A DNA stretch of 54,137 nucleotides, from the NCBI GenBank assembly GCA_047974135.1, contig JBKECC010000098.1, positions 1 to 54,137 on the forward strand. The letters run 5' to 3'. Positions within the stretch are counted from its first letter, which is position 1; the number at the start of each line of letters is the position of its first letter. Shown one piece after another: positions 1 to 7,606 of this stretch. The notes under the pieces are model-generated. The model made no database searches. It was not told the DNA's origin and saw only the letters and a list, made by a program, of their open reading frames with translations. The DNA is from JAIRQK01 sp047974135. GTDB taxonomy: Bacteria; Campylobacterota; Campylobacteria; Campylobacterales; Campylobacteraceae. The translations under genes and the position numbers were made by a program.

Positions 1-1
1 A

Positions 2-181
2 GTTGAAGCAAGTTCAGGTGATGTTTGGTATAAGTTTGCCGATGATGTTATATGCATGAACGGTTTTGGTGCATCTGCTCCAGCTGAACTTCTATTTGAA
101 AAGTTTGGCTTCACGCTTGAAAATGTACTAAAAAGAGCTTGCGAACTTTTAAATATTCTGGTTATAAAACCAACTAAATAA
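2..181 (+). CDS. tkt: Transketolase, C-terminal fragment
   Basis: This reading frame enters from the left edge and stops at TAA 179-181, giving the last 59 residues. The segment VEASSGDVWYKF, then GFGASAPAELLFEKFGFT and a final helix, matches the C-terminal domain of transketolase. That enzyme is thiamine-diphosphate dependent and moves two-carbon ketol units in the pentose phosphate pathway. The catalytic domains lie outside the window. The gene is followed by a 28-bp perfect palindrome that may end the transcript. A transaldolase domain, its pathway partner, is encoded 4 kb downstream. Confidence 0.9.
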   Translation, partial: VEASSGDVWYKFADDVICMNGFGASAPAELLFEKFGFTLENVLKRACELLNILVIKPTK

Positions 182-186
182 TTTTT

Positions 187-214
187 TTACATGTAAGAAA
201 TTTCTTACATGTAA
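187..214. repeat. 28-bp perfect palindrome made of two TTACATGTAA copies
   Basis: Two copies of TTACATGTAA (187-196 and 205-214) flank GAAATTTC, so the whole 28 bp is one perfect inverted repeat. It lies just after the transketolase stop and could fold into a hairpin in RNA. A weak T-rich stretch follows, so a terminator role is possible but unproven. It belongs to the window-wide TTTACATGTAAA family. Confidence 0.8.
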
Positions 215-267
215 ACTCTCTTTTGGCTTCTCAACAGTTTTTAACTCTATATTGTTTGTAAATCTTG

Positions 268-273
268 TATAAT
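268..273 (+). promoter_or_regulatory. Probable -10 element (TATAAT) for greA
   Basis: TATAAT lies about 31 bp before the preferred greA start, in an AT-rich region after the transketolase terminator-like palindrome. Campylobacter housekeeping promoters rely on the -10 box with little conserved -35. The call is by consensus and position only. Confidence 0.5.
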
Positions 274-304
274 AACTACTTTATCATATAAATGGAGAAT
301 GGCT

Positions 305-790
305 GTGGAAAAAGAACCTATAACACTTTTTGGTTATCAAAAATTAGAAGATGAACTCAATGATTTGAAAAAAGTACAACGACCACAAATTGTTATCGAG
401 ATCGATATAGCAAGAGGTTTTGGAGATTTAAAAGAAAATGCAGAGTATCATGCTGCGCGTGAAAAACAAAGATTTATAGAATCAAGAATAGCGGAGTATT
501 CAGATCTCATCTCTCGTGTTCAAATCATAGACCCAAGTACATATAAACACGATAAAGTGCTTTTTGGCTCAACGGTAAAATTAGAAGATTTAGATACTGA
601 ACAAGTCATAGAGTACACTTTAGTTGGAGCTTTTGAGAGTAACCCAGAAAAGAGATTTATCTCTTTTAGTTCACCTCTTGCAAAGGGTTTGATTGGCAAG
701 AAAGAGGGCGAACAAGTGGTTGTAAAATTGCCAAAAGGTGACACAGAGTTTGAAATACTCGAAGTTTTTTACAAACCTATAGTTTTTTAA
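305..790 (+). CDS. greA: Transcription elongation factor GreA
   Basis: GreA rescues backtracked RNA polymerase by stimulating transcript cleavage. The N-terminal coiled coil (about residues 8-75, including the DLKENAEYHAAREKQ tip region with its acidic residues) and the C-terminal FKBP-like domain (QVIEYTLVG through KGDTEFEILEV) are both present at normal length. I prefer GTG at 305: GGAG at 294-297 lies seven bases upstream, and the resulting MEKEP start resembles other campylobacterial GreA proteins. ATG at 299 is in frame, but the same GGAG nearly touches it. The gene stands after its own -10 box and runs into argC. Confidence 0.93.
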   Translation: MEKEPITLFGYQKLEDELNDLKKVQRPQIVIEIDIARGFGDLKENAEYHAAREKQRFIESRIAEYSDLISRVQIIDPSTYKHDKVLFGSTVKLEDLDTEQVIEYTLVGAFESNPEKRFISFSSPLAKGLIGKKEGEQVVVKLPKGDTEFEILEVFYKPIVF

Positions 791-801
791 AAGGTAAAAA
801 G

Positions 802-1812
802 TTGAAAAAGATAAAAGTAGCGATAGTTGGAGCAAGTGGATATACAGGCTTAGAGCTTATAAAAATTTTACTAAATCATCCATATTTTGAGTTAAGTTAT
901 GTTGGAACAACAGAGGGCGCTTCAAGTATAGAAGAGATTCATCCAAGTCTTAAGGATGTTGTAAATTTTGAAGTGAAAAAAAGTGATGCAAAAGAGATAG
1001 CAAAAGAGTGTAAACTTGCCTTCTTAGCACTTCCACATAAAACCGCTATGAGTTTTGCAAAAGAGTTGCTTGATTTACATGTAAAGGTTGTTGATTTATC
1101 GGCTGATTATAGACTCTCTTTAGAAATTTACGAAAAACATTACGAAAAACATTTAGATGAAGAGCATTTAAAAGAGGCAGTTTATGGACTTCCTGAGATA
1201 AATAGAGAAAAAATCAAAAAGGCAAATTTAGTAGCAAATCCAGGTTGTTACCCAACAGCTTCCATTTTGGCAATTTTACCATTTAAGAAATTTTTGCAAA
1301 AAAATAGTCCAATTTTTATAGATGCAAAAAGTGGAGTTTCAGGTGCTGGAAAAAAACTTAGTGAAACTACACATTTTATAAACGTAAATGAAAATTTTAC
1401 AACTTATAATGCTTTAAAACATCGCCATGAGCCAGAAATCACTGAAGCTTTAAATTCACAAAATATAAAAAATGCTATACATTTTGTGCCACATCTTTTA
1501 CCAATTTCAAGAGGAATGTTAGTAAGCGCGTATATGCAAGTGACACAAAAGTTTAACGCGTATGAGATTTTAAGTGAATTTTATAAAAATGAAGAGTTTG
1601 TTAGAGTAAGAGACAGTGCTGTAAATATCAAACAGACTGCTGGCACAAACTTTTGTGATATTTTTGCTGTACAAAAAGATGATATATTGTTTGTCTCAGG
1701 AAGTATTGACAATCTTCTTCGTGGAGCAGCTTCTCAAGCCGTACTTAATGCAAATATCATGTTTGGATATGAAGAAAATCTTGGTATTCCAAAAATAGCT
1801 TATGTCCCATAA
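802..1812 (+). CDS. argC: N-acetyl-gamma-glutamyl-phosphate reductase
   Basis: ArgC reduces N-acetylglutamyl phosphate to the semialdehyde, using NADPH, in arginine synthesis. The N-terminal Rossmann motif GASGYTG is at residues 10-16 and the catalytic cysteine of NPGCYPT is C149. Length (336 aa) is normal. The start is TTG at 802 with AAGG about seven bases upstream. The TTTACATGTAAA palindrome occurs inside at 1074-1085 and encodes LHVK at residues 92-95. The 3' end overlaps the next gene by 11 bp, suggesting co-transcription. Confidence 0.95.
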   Translation: MKKIKVAIVGASGYTGLELIKILLNHPYFELSYVGTTEGASSIEEIHPSLKDVVNFEVKKSDAKEIAKECKLAFLALPHKTAMSFAKELLDLHVKVVDLSADYRLSLEIYEKHYEKHLDEEHLKEAVYGLPEINREKIKKANLVANPGCYPTASILAILPFKKFLQKNSPIFIDAKSGVSGAGKKLSETTHFINVNENFTTYNALKHRHEPEITEALNSQNIKNAIHFVPHLLPISRGMLVSAYMQVTQKFNAYEILSEFYKNEEFVRVRDSAVNIKQTAGTNFCDIFAVQKDDILFVSGSIDNLLRGAASQAVLNANIMFGYEENLGIPKIAYVP

Positions 1813-2536
1813 TTTTTTAGCAATAAAAGAGGGAGCATTTTTTATCTCAGACTCTCATGAGAGTGAAAATAAAAGACGAAATTTTGGCAAGTTTTTAGAT
1901 GCTATTCTAAGCGAAAAGTTAAAACCAGCCGCACTTTTCTTGATGGGTGATATGTATGACATTTTGATTGGTTTAGATAAATACTCAGAAAAACTATGGG
2001 CAAATCAAATAGAAAAACTAGATACAATCGCCCAAAAAATCGAAGTTTATTACTTTGAAGGAAACCACGACTTTAATTTACAAAAGCTTTTTAGAAATGT
2101 GAAAGTTGTACCGATTTCAAGCCAACCACTTCTTTTTGAAACTCCAAAAGGAGTTTTGGCTCTCTCGCACGGCGACAAATACTGCGGTATTTTTTACAAA
2201 ATATATACAGCAGTTTTTAGATGCAAAATAACACTTTTTTTACTTTCAATGTATGAAAAATTTACAAATTATAGATTTACAAAAAAGATGACAAAAAAGT
2301 TAGAAAATAAAAAAATTTGCCGTAAAATAGAAAATTTTGAAAATATTATCGCTTCAAAGATTGATAATTATAAAGATTGTAAATACGTAGCAGAAGGGCA
2401 TTATCATCAAAATAAAACCTTTACATGCAAAGATAAAATCTACATAAATTTTGGCTCATTTGCTTGTGAAAATGTATATTATATCTTTACATGTAAAGAA
2501 GGTTTAGAGTTTCAGCAAAAAGTTTTCAATCCGTAA
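1802..2536 (+). CDS. Calcineurin-like metallophosphoesterase, probable UDP-2,3-diacylglucosamine hydrolase (LpxH/LpxJ type)
   Basis: The two-metal phosphoesterase motifs are in order: D17-x-H19, G49-D50, G87-N-H-D90, H123 and G199-H-Y-H202. Proteins of this shape and size cleave UDP-diacylglucosamine in lipid A synthesis. Campylobacterota lack classical LpxH and use the related LpxJ, so that role is likely, but I cannot separate it from other phosphoesterases by eye. The gene overlaps argC by 11 bp and converges on metF with an 11 bp overlap. A palindrome copy at 2486-2497 encodes FTCK, and a one-mismatch copy (TTACATGCAA) lies at 2421-2430. Confidence 0.75.
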   Translation: MSHNFLAIKEGAFFISDSHESENKRRNFGKFLDAILSEKLKPAALFLMGDMYDILIGLDKYSEKLWANQIEKLDTIAQKIEVYYFEGNHDFNLQKLFRNVKVVPISSQPLLFETPKGVLALSHGDKYCGIFYKIYTAVFRCKITLFLLSMYEKFTNYRFTKKMTKKLENKKICRKIENFENIIASKIDNYKDCKYVAEGHYHQNKTFTCKDKIYINFGSFACENVYYIFTCKEGLEFQQKVFNP

Positions 2537-3437
2537 TTTCGTCTAAAAGTTCAAAGTTGTTTGCACCCATGATATGTATTTTTGGATGAAGTTTTTTCAA
2601 ATCATTAAAAGTTTTACGAGATAGCTCAACGCCAACTTTTCTCTCTTCCTCGTCACTTATAGCCTTTGCTTTTGTTAACTTTTCTATCCAACTCTCTGGT
2701 ATATAGACTCCTGGAACATGAGAGTGCAAAAACTGCGCAGTTCTAAGTTTTGTAACAGGGAAAAATCCCAAAATGAGTTCGGTCTCACTTTTTGGTAAAT
2801 TTGCATTTTCTTTTGCTTCTTTTAGTATTTCAAGTATTGCTTTTGCGTTTTCAGTGTCATAAATCGGCTGGGTTATAACGCCTTCTGGATTAAACTTTAA
2901 CTTTGAAGATATTTTGCGAGTTAATGCTCTTGGTTGAGTTACTTTTGCATTGCAAACGCAAAATGGATAAATGTGTTCTGGTGCATCTTTTAATGGGCGT
3001 CCAGCGTAGTCCATGCCATTATTAAAGCATTTTATGATTTCTAAAAGTAGCAGGCTATTTGATTCAAAAACACCTTTTACATTTGGTTGATCACTAGCTC
3101 CCGCACTATCTCCTGTTAGAGCCAATATAGAAGTAACTCCTAGTTCATTTGCACCAAGCAAGTCTGACTGTAAACCTATCTTATTTTTATCTCTCATTGT
3201 CATAGTTGCAATGGCTGGTTTATTAAAATGAGTTTGAAGTTTGTAAGCTGTAACAATAGAGTTTGATTTTAGTTTTGCAAGAGGGTTATCTGTAACAACA
3301 AAACCAGAAATTTTTTTCATGATATTTGTGTTTTCAAGTTTTTCTATAATTGTTTTGGAACTTATTCCATGAGTTGGAGTTATCTCTAATGTAAAGTAAC
3401 CATGCGATTTTAAGGTGCTTTTAATAGCATTTTGCAT
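2526..3437 (-). CDS. metF: Methylenetetrahydrofolate reductase family protein
   Basis: The 303-aa protein has the TIM-barrel features of MetF-type enzymes: an early LEITPTHG segment, TMTMRDKN on a central strand, and ILALTGD near the flavin site. MetF reduces methylene-THF to methyl-THF, the methyl donor for methionine synthesis. It is transcribed against its left neighbour with overlapping 3' ends. Its 5' end faces serB, with about 70 bp between the two starts. The substrate assignment rests on family resemblance. Confidence 0.85.
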   Translation of the reverse strand: MQNAIKSTLKSHGYFTLEITPTHGISSKTIIEKLENTNIMKKISGFVVTDNPLAKLKSNSIVTAYKLQTHFNKPAIATMTMRDKNKIGLQSDLLGANELGVTSILALTGDSAGASDQPNVKGVFESNSLLLLEIIKCFNNGMDYAGRPLKDAPEHIYPFCVCNAKVTQPRALTRKISSKLKFNPEGVITQPIYDTENAKAILEILKEAKENANLPKSETELILGFFPVTKLRTAQFLHSHVPGVYIPESWIEKLTKAKAISDEEERKVGVELSRKTFNDLKKLHPKIHIMGANNFELLDEITD

Positions 3438-3510
3438 ACTTTTTTATCCTTATTTTAATAATACAAAAGATATTATACCCAATCTAAAAATAATTTTGAG
3501 GATTCTTTTA

Positions 3511-4143
3511 ATGCCTATAAAACTCTGTGTGTTTGACTTTGATTCAACGCTTATGGATGGCGAAACTATCGATATTTTAGCTACAAATTATGGAGTTGGC
3601 GAGGAAGTTTCTAAAATCACAAAACTTGCTATGGCTGGAGAGCTTGATTTTTTTGAATCTTTGCAAAGAAGAGTTTCGCTTCTAAAAGGGATGGATGAAG
3701 AAAACGTCATAAAAGTAGCACAAAATTTAACATACATGAATGGCGCAAAAGAGTTGATAAAAAAGCTCAAAGAGAAGAACATAAAAGTCGTTGTATTTAG
3801 TGGTGGTTTTAGAGTTGCAACCTCTTATGCAAAAGAAATCTTAAGATTTGATGCTGATTTTGCAAATGTTTTACATGTAAAGAACAAAAAATTAACAGGA
3901 CTTGTAGGTGGCGATATGATGTTTGGATTTTCAAAGGGTGACATGATGCAAAGATTACAAAAGCTTTTGGGAGTTAAAAAGATTGAGACTATGGCAGTAG
4001 GTGATGGTGCAAATGATGTTTCAATGTTTAATGAATCTTACATAAAAGTAGCATTTTGTGCGAAAGAAGCACTTAAAAAACATGCAAATATTATAATAAA
4101 TGAAAAAGATTTGACTAAGATTTTTAATCATATAAAACTATAA
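3511..4143 (+). CDS. serB: Phosphoserine phosphatase
   Basis: SerB removes phosphate from phosphoserine, the last step of serine synthesis. HAD motifs are clear: FDFDSTLMD (nucleophile D9, acid D11), the VVFSGGF motif, and VGDGANDVSM near the C-terminus. I use ATG 3511 (210 aa), which has TGAGGAT about eight bases upstream. A longer frame from 3415 would only add a hydrophobic stretch lacking family similarity. A palindrome at 3870-3881 encodes LHVK. The transaldolase-PilT gene follows after 15 bp. Confidence 0.93.
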   Translation: MPIKLCVFDFDSTLMDGETIDILATNYGVGEEVSKITKLAMAGELDFFESLQRRVSLLKGMDEENVIKVAQNLTYMNGAKELIKKLKEKNIKVVVFSGGFRVATSYAKEILRFDADFANVLHVKNKKLTGLVGGDMMFGFSKGDMMQRLQKLLGVKKIETMAVGDGANDVSMFNESYIKVAFCAKEALKKHANIIINEKDLTKIFNHIKL

Positions 4144-4158
4144 ATAAAAGGGTGTGAT

Positions 4159-6441
4159 ATGAGTTTTTATCCAGAGAATTTTTCAATTTGGTGTGATTTT
4201 GTTGAAAGAGAGTTCTTAAAAAAAGAGTTGATTGATTTGATTGAAACAGGAGTTGTTTCTGGTGTTACAAGTAATCCTACGATTTTTAAAAATGCTATAA
4301 AAAGCTCAAGCTCTTACAAGGGTGATATAGAAAAATTAAGACATTTAACACCAAAAGAGATATATGAAGCTTTAGCTATTGAAGATATAAAAGTTGCCGC
4401 AAAAGAACTTTTTAGTGTTTACGAAAATAGCAATGACGGAATGGTAAGTATCGAAGTTTCACCTCTGATTTGTGACGATACAAAAGCAACCATAGAAGAG
4501 GGAAAAAGACTTTATAAAACCATAAATGAACCAAATGTTATGATAAAAGTTCCAGCAACCTCTGCTGGTTACGAAGCTGTATCTGAGCTAATTAGTGAAG
4601 GAATAAATGTAAATATAACATTAGTTTTTTCGCCAACTCAGACAAAAGAGTGTTTAAGGGCTATAAAAGAGGGAAATACTAAATTTTTAGAAAAAAATCC
4701 AAAAAAAGAGTTACCTAGAGTTGTGATTAGCGTTTTTGTTAGCAGGTTTGATAGAAAATTAGACTCTATTTTAGAAAAAGCTGGACTCAAAAAATTTAAA
4801 CTTGGATGTATGAATGCGACATATATATATCAATTAATAGAAGATGCAAAACTCTTAAATACAAGATGCCTTTTTGCAAGTACAGGAGTTAGTGGAGAAG
4901 ATGTAAACGGAGATTACTATATAAAAAAACTATTTTATAAAAATGCCATAAATACTGCACCTATGTCTGCAATAAAAGCTTTTATTGATGCGTGGGATGC
5001 AAAGGAAGAGACACCAAAATCAAAAGAGGAGATTTTAAAATATTTCTCTAAAGTAAGGATGGTTGGTGTTGATTTAGATAAAGTTTATAGTGAACTTTTA
5101 GAAGATGGATTAAAACAGTTTAAAGAAGCATTTAATGAATTAATAGATGTTTTGACAATTAAAGAAAAAAAAGTAAAGCAACAAAGTAAAAAACCAAACA
5201 CGATAGAGGAAAAAATGGTTGAGAGTATAAAGGTAAAAGAGTTTTTTGAGGATAGCGACACCGAAAATATTAAAAGGTTAAAAAAATATTTGAGCATGTT
5301 GGTAAAATTTGGTGGGAGTGACTTGCATATAAAAGCGGATTCACCTGTAAAAGGAAGAGTTAATGGAGAAATAGTAACTGTTTCAAATGAAATTTTTAAA
5401 AGAGAAGATGTTGAAGCATTAGCAAAAGATGTTTTAAAAGAGAGGTTTAGTGAGTTTTTGCGTAAAAAAAATCTTGATTTTATGTTTAAATTAAATGAAG
5501 AGTTTAGGTTTCGTATAAATATATTTTTTCAAATGGACGGCATTTCCGCTGCATTTAGAACGATTCCAACTCTTTTGCCAACCGTTCAAACGTTAGGACT
5601 TCCTGAGATAATAGATACTTTTGCAACAAAACAAAGAGGATTAATCTTGGTTACTGGTCCAACTGGATGTGGAAAAAGTACAACGCTTTCAACTATAATC
5701 AATCTTATAAATCAAACAAGCCAAAAACATATTATAACTATAGAAGATCCAGTTGAATTTATATATAAAGATGACCAAAGTATTATAAATCAAAGGGCTA
5801 TAGGTGAAAATGCTTTAACTTTTTCTGATTCTCTTGTTTCAGCTCTTAGAGAAGATCCAGATGTTATTATGGTTGGTGAAATGAGAGATGTTGAAACCGT
5901 AAGAACAGCAATTCAAGCGGCAGAAACGGGTCACTTAGTGCTTTCAACTCTTCATACAACAGATGCAAAAGAGACAATAAGTAGGGTTATAAGTATGTTT
6001 GAAGGAAGCGAACAAGAACAAATTAGAAGATCTCTATCTTCAGTTTTGCAAGCTATTGTTTCTCAAAGACTTTTAAGAAGAAGAGAAGGCGGAAGAGTTG
6101 CTGCTGTTGAGATACTAATCAAAAATAGCAGAATAGAAATGTTAATAGCAGACAAAAGAGAAGGTGAGATTAAAGATGCAATAGAAGAGGGCAAAATTGC
6201 TTATAAAAGCCAAAGTTTTAACCAAGCCTTGCTTGATTTATATAAAACCGGAACTATTAACTACCATGAAGCTCTGCGTGCCGCAACCTCAGCTGCTGAT
6301 TTAAAATTAGTGCTTGATAACTATGATGCTAATGTAAAAAAACAAGCTGACAAACTAATAGATGATGATGAGATTGATGAACCAATTAGAATTACAGATA
6401 AATCTGAAGTTATTGATTTAAAAGATTATGACTTATCTTAG
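4159..6441 (+). CDS. Transaldolase-PilT ATPase fusion protein
   Basis: One uninterrupted 760-aa frame joins two unrelated enzymes. Residues 1 to about 330 are a full transaldolase: SGVTSNPTIFK at 34-44 and the Schiff-base lysine K130 in MIKVPAT. A lysine-rich linker (about 331-370) follows. From about 370 on is a type IV pilus retraction ATPase of the PilT/PilU family: SDLHI, Walker A GPTGCGKST at 500-508, Walker B DPDVIMVGEMRD at 566-577, and the His-box TGHLVLSTLHTTDA. The usual AIRNLIRE region is divergent (SRIEMLIADKR at 657-667). An internal ATG at 5215 (residue 353) with AGAGGA four bases upstream could also produce PilT alone. A sequencing error fusing two adjacent genes cannot be excluded. 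Confidence 0.92.
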   Translation: MSFYPENFSIWCDFVEREFLKKELIDLIETGVVSGVTSNPTIFKNAIKSSSSYKGDIEKLRHLTPKEIYEALAIEDIKVAAKELFSVYENSNDGMVSIEVSPLICDDTKATIEEGKRLYKTINEPNVMIKVPATSAGYEAVSELISEGINVNITLVFSPTQTKECLRAIKEGNTKFLEKNPKKELPRVVISVFVSRFDRKLDSILEKAGLKKFKLGCMNATYIYQLIEDAKLLNTRCLFASTGVSGEDVNGDYYIKKLFYKNAINTAPMSAIKAFIDAWDAKEETPKSKEEILKYFSKVRMVGVDLDKVYSELLEDGLKQFKEAFNELIDVLTIKEKKVKQQSKKPNTIEEKMVESIKVKEFFEDSDTENIKRLKKYLSMLVKFGGSDLHIKADSPVKGRVNGEIVTVSNEIFKREDVEALAKDVLKERFSEFLRKKNLDFMFKLNEEFRFRINIFFQMDGISAAFRTIPTLLPTVQTLGLPEIIDTFATKQRGLILVTGPTGCGKSTTLSTIINLINQTSQKHIITIEDPVEFIYKDDQSIINQRAIGENALTFSDSLVSALREDPDVIMVGEMRDVETVRTAIQAAETGHLVLSTLHTTDAKETISRVISMFEGSEQEQIRRSLSSVLQAIVSQRLLRRREGGRVAAVEILIKNSRIEMLIADKREGEIKDAIEEGKIAYKSQSFNQALLDLYKTGTINYHEALRAATSAADLKLVLDNYDANVKKQADKLIDDDEIDEPIRITDKSEVIDLKDYDLS

Positions 6442-6458
6442 ATTTATATATAAAAAGA

Positions 6459-6464
6459 TATAAT
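6459..6464 (+). promoter_or_regulatory. Probable -10 element for rplY-pth-lptG
   Basis: GATATAATCAC contains a consensus TATAAT 29 bp before the rplY start, right after the end of the fusion gene. It suggests that rplY, pth and lptG have their own promoter. Confidence 0.5.
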
Positions 6465-6493
6465 CACAGGCTAAATTTTTAAAAGGAAAAGAA

Positions 6494-7030
6494 ATGTTAG
6501 AAGGCATTTTAAGAGAGAGTATCGATAAAAAAGCGGCTAAAACGCTAAGAAGAGATGGTTATCTTATTGCTAATATTTATGCAAAAGGTTTTGAAAACAT
6601 CAACGCTGCGTTTAAAGAAAATGAGTTTATTAAAGCTATGAGGAAAAAAGATACACTAATTTTTCCAGTTAGCGTCGCAGGTAAAACTTACAATGTTGTT
6701 GTTCAAGACTACCAAAGAGACCCAGTTACAAACAGACTTTTACATGTAGATTTAAAAGTTGCACTACCAAATGTTATGACAAAATACATGGTTCCAGTGG
6801 TAACAAAAGGTGCTGCAATTGGTATCAAAAATAAAGGTGTTTTAGTTAATTCAAAAAGAAGATTAACAGTAAAATGTACAGCTGAAAACCTACCAAATAG
6901 TTTTGAGCTTGATATAGCTAACCTTGATGTTGGCGATTCACTTTTAGTACGTGACGTTAAAGCTCCAGCAAATGTTAAGATACTTGATGCAGATAGAGTT
7001 GCTATTGTTGGCGTAATTAAAGCAAAATAG
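6494..7030 (+). CDS. rplY: 50S ribosomal protein L25 (general stress protein Ctc type)
   Basis: The 178-aa protein has an N-terminal 5S rRNA-binding L25 domain (MLEGILRESIDKKAAKTLRR onwards) and the longer C-terminal beta domain of the Ctc form (from about residue 95, VMTKYMVPV). It binds 5S rRNA in the large subunit. AAAAGGAAAAG precedes the ATG. It is followed at 12 bp by pth, a common pairing in bacteria. A palindrome-like copy (TTTTACATGTAGA, 6738-6750) encodes LHVD. Confidence 0.95.
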   Translation: MLEGILRESIDKKAAKTLRRDGYLIANIYAKGFENINAAFKENEFIKAMRKKDTLIFPVSVAGKTYNVVVQDYQRDPVTNRLLHVDLKVALPNVMTKYMVPVVTKGAAIGIKNKGVLVNSKRRLTVKCTAENLPNSFELDIANLDVGDSLLVRDVKAPANVKILDADRVAIVGVIKAK

Positions 7031-7042
7031 TAATTTTTTAAA

Positions 7043-7606
7043 ATGATACTTTTTGTAGGACTAGGAAATCCTGGTAAAAAGTATGAAAAAACAAGACACA
7101 ATATAGGTTTTATGGTTATTGACCATTTGGTTGGTAAGCATAAAGCCACTTCTATAAACAAAAAAGAGTTCCAAGGCGAACTTTTCAAACACAATCAATC
7201 ACTTTTTTTAAAACCAACTACTTTTATGAATCTCTCAGGTGAGAGCGTTTTTGCTGTTAGTGAGTATTATAAACCTGAAAAAATTGTAGTTTTTCATGAT
7301 GATATAGCTATAAATCTTGGAAGCGTTAGGATAAAACTTGGTGGAAGTAGTGGTGGACACAATGGTATAAAATCAATAGATAAATTTATTGGCAGTGAAT
7401 ACATAAGAGTAAGACTTGGTGTTGGTGAGCCAAGTGGTTTTCTAGATACAAGCGATTATGTTCTTAGCTCTTTTAAAATAGAAGAGATAAACTGCGTTCA
7501 AAAACTTATAAATTATAGCGAAGATATAGCAGAGGCATTAACCAAAAATTCTCTAGAAGATGTTATCATACATTTTACATCCAAAAAGGGAATTTGCATA
7601 GATTAA
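7043..7606 (+). CDS. pth: Peptidyl-tRNA hydrolase
   Basis: Pth releases peptides from prematurely dropped peptidyl-tRNA. The N-terminus FVGLGNPGKKYEKTRHNIGF contains the catalytic histidine (H19), followed by FMNLSGESV, the HDD acidic motif and the GGSSGGHNGIKSI loop. The 187-aa length is typical. Its TAA stop overlaps the ATG of the next gene by one base (TAATG), implying translational coupling with the LPS export permease gene. Confidence 0.95.
   Translation: MILFVGLGNPGKKYEKTRHNIGFMVIDHLVGKHKATSINKKEFQGELFKHNQSLFLKPTTFMNLSGESVFAVSEYYKPEKIVVFHDDIAINLGSVRIKLGGSSGGHNGIKSIDKFIGSEYIRVRLGVGEPSGFLDTSDYVLSSFKIEEINCVQKLINYSEDIAEALTKNSLEDVIIHFTSKKGICID

Noticed and set aside
2421..2430. TTACATGCAA, and similar near-matches at 20537-20547 and 27877-27887, as further palindrome copies
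   Set aside because: One or more core bases differ. I left them out of the count, though they may be decayed copies.
3415..3510. An N-terminal extension of SerB with a hydrophobic stretch
   Set aside because: The SerB family begins near KLCVFDFDST, and ATG 3511 has a good SD. The extension overlaps the metF start and has no support.
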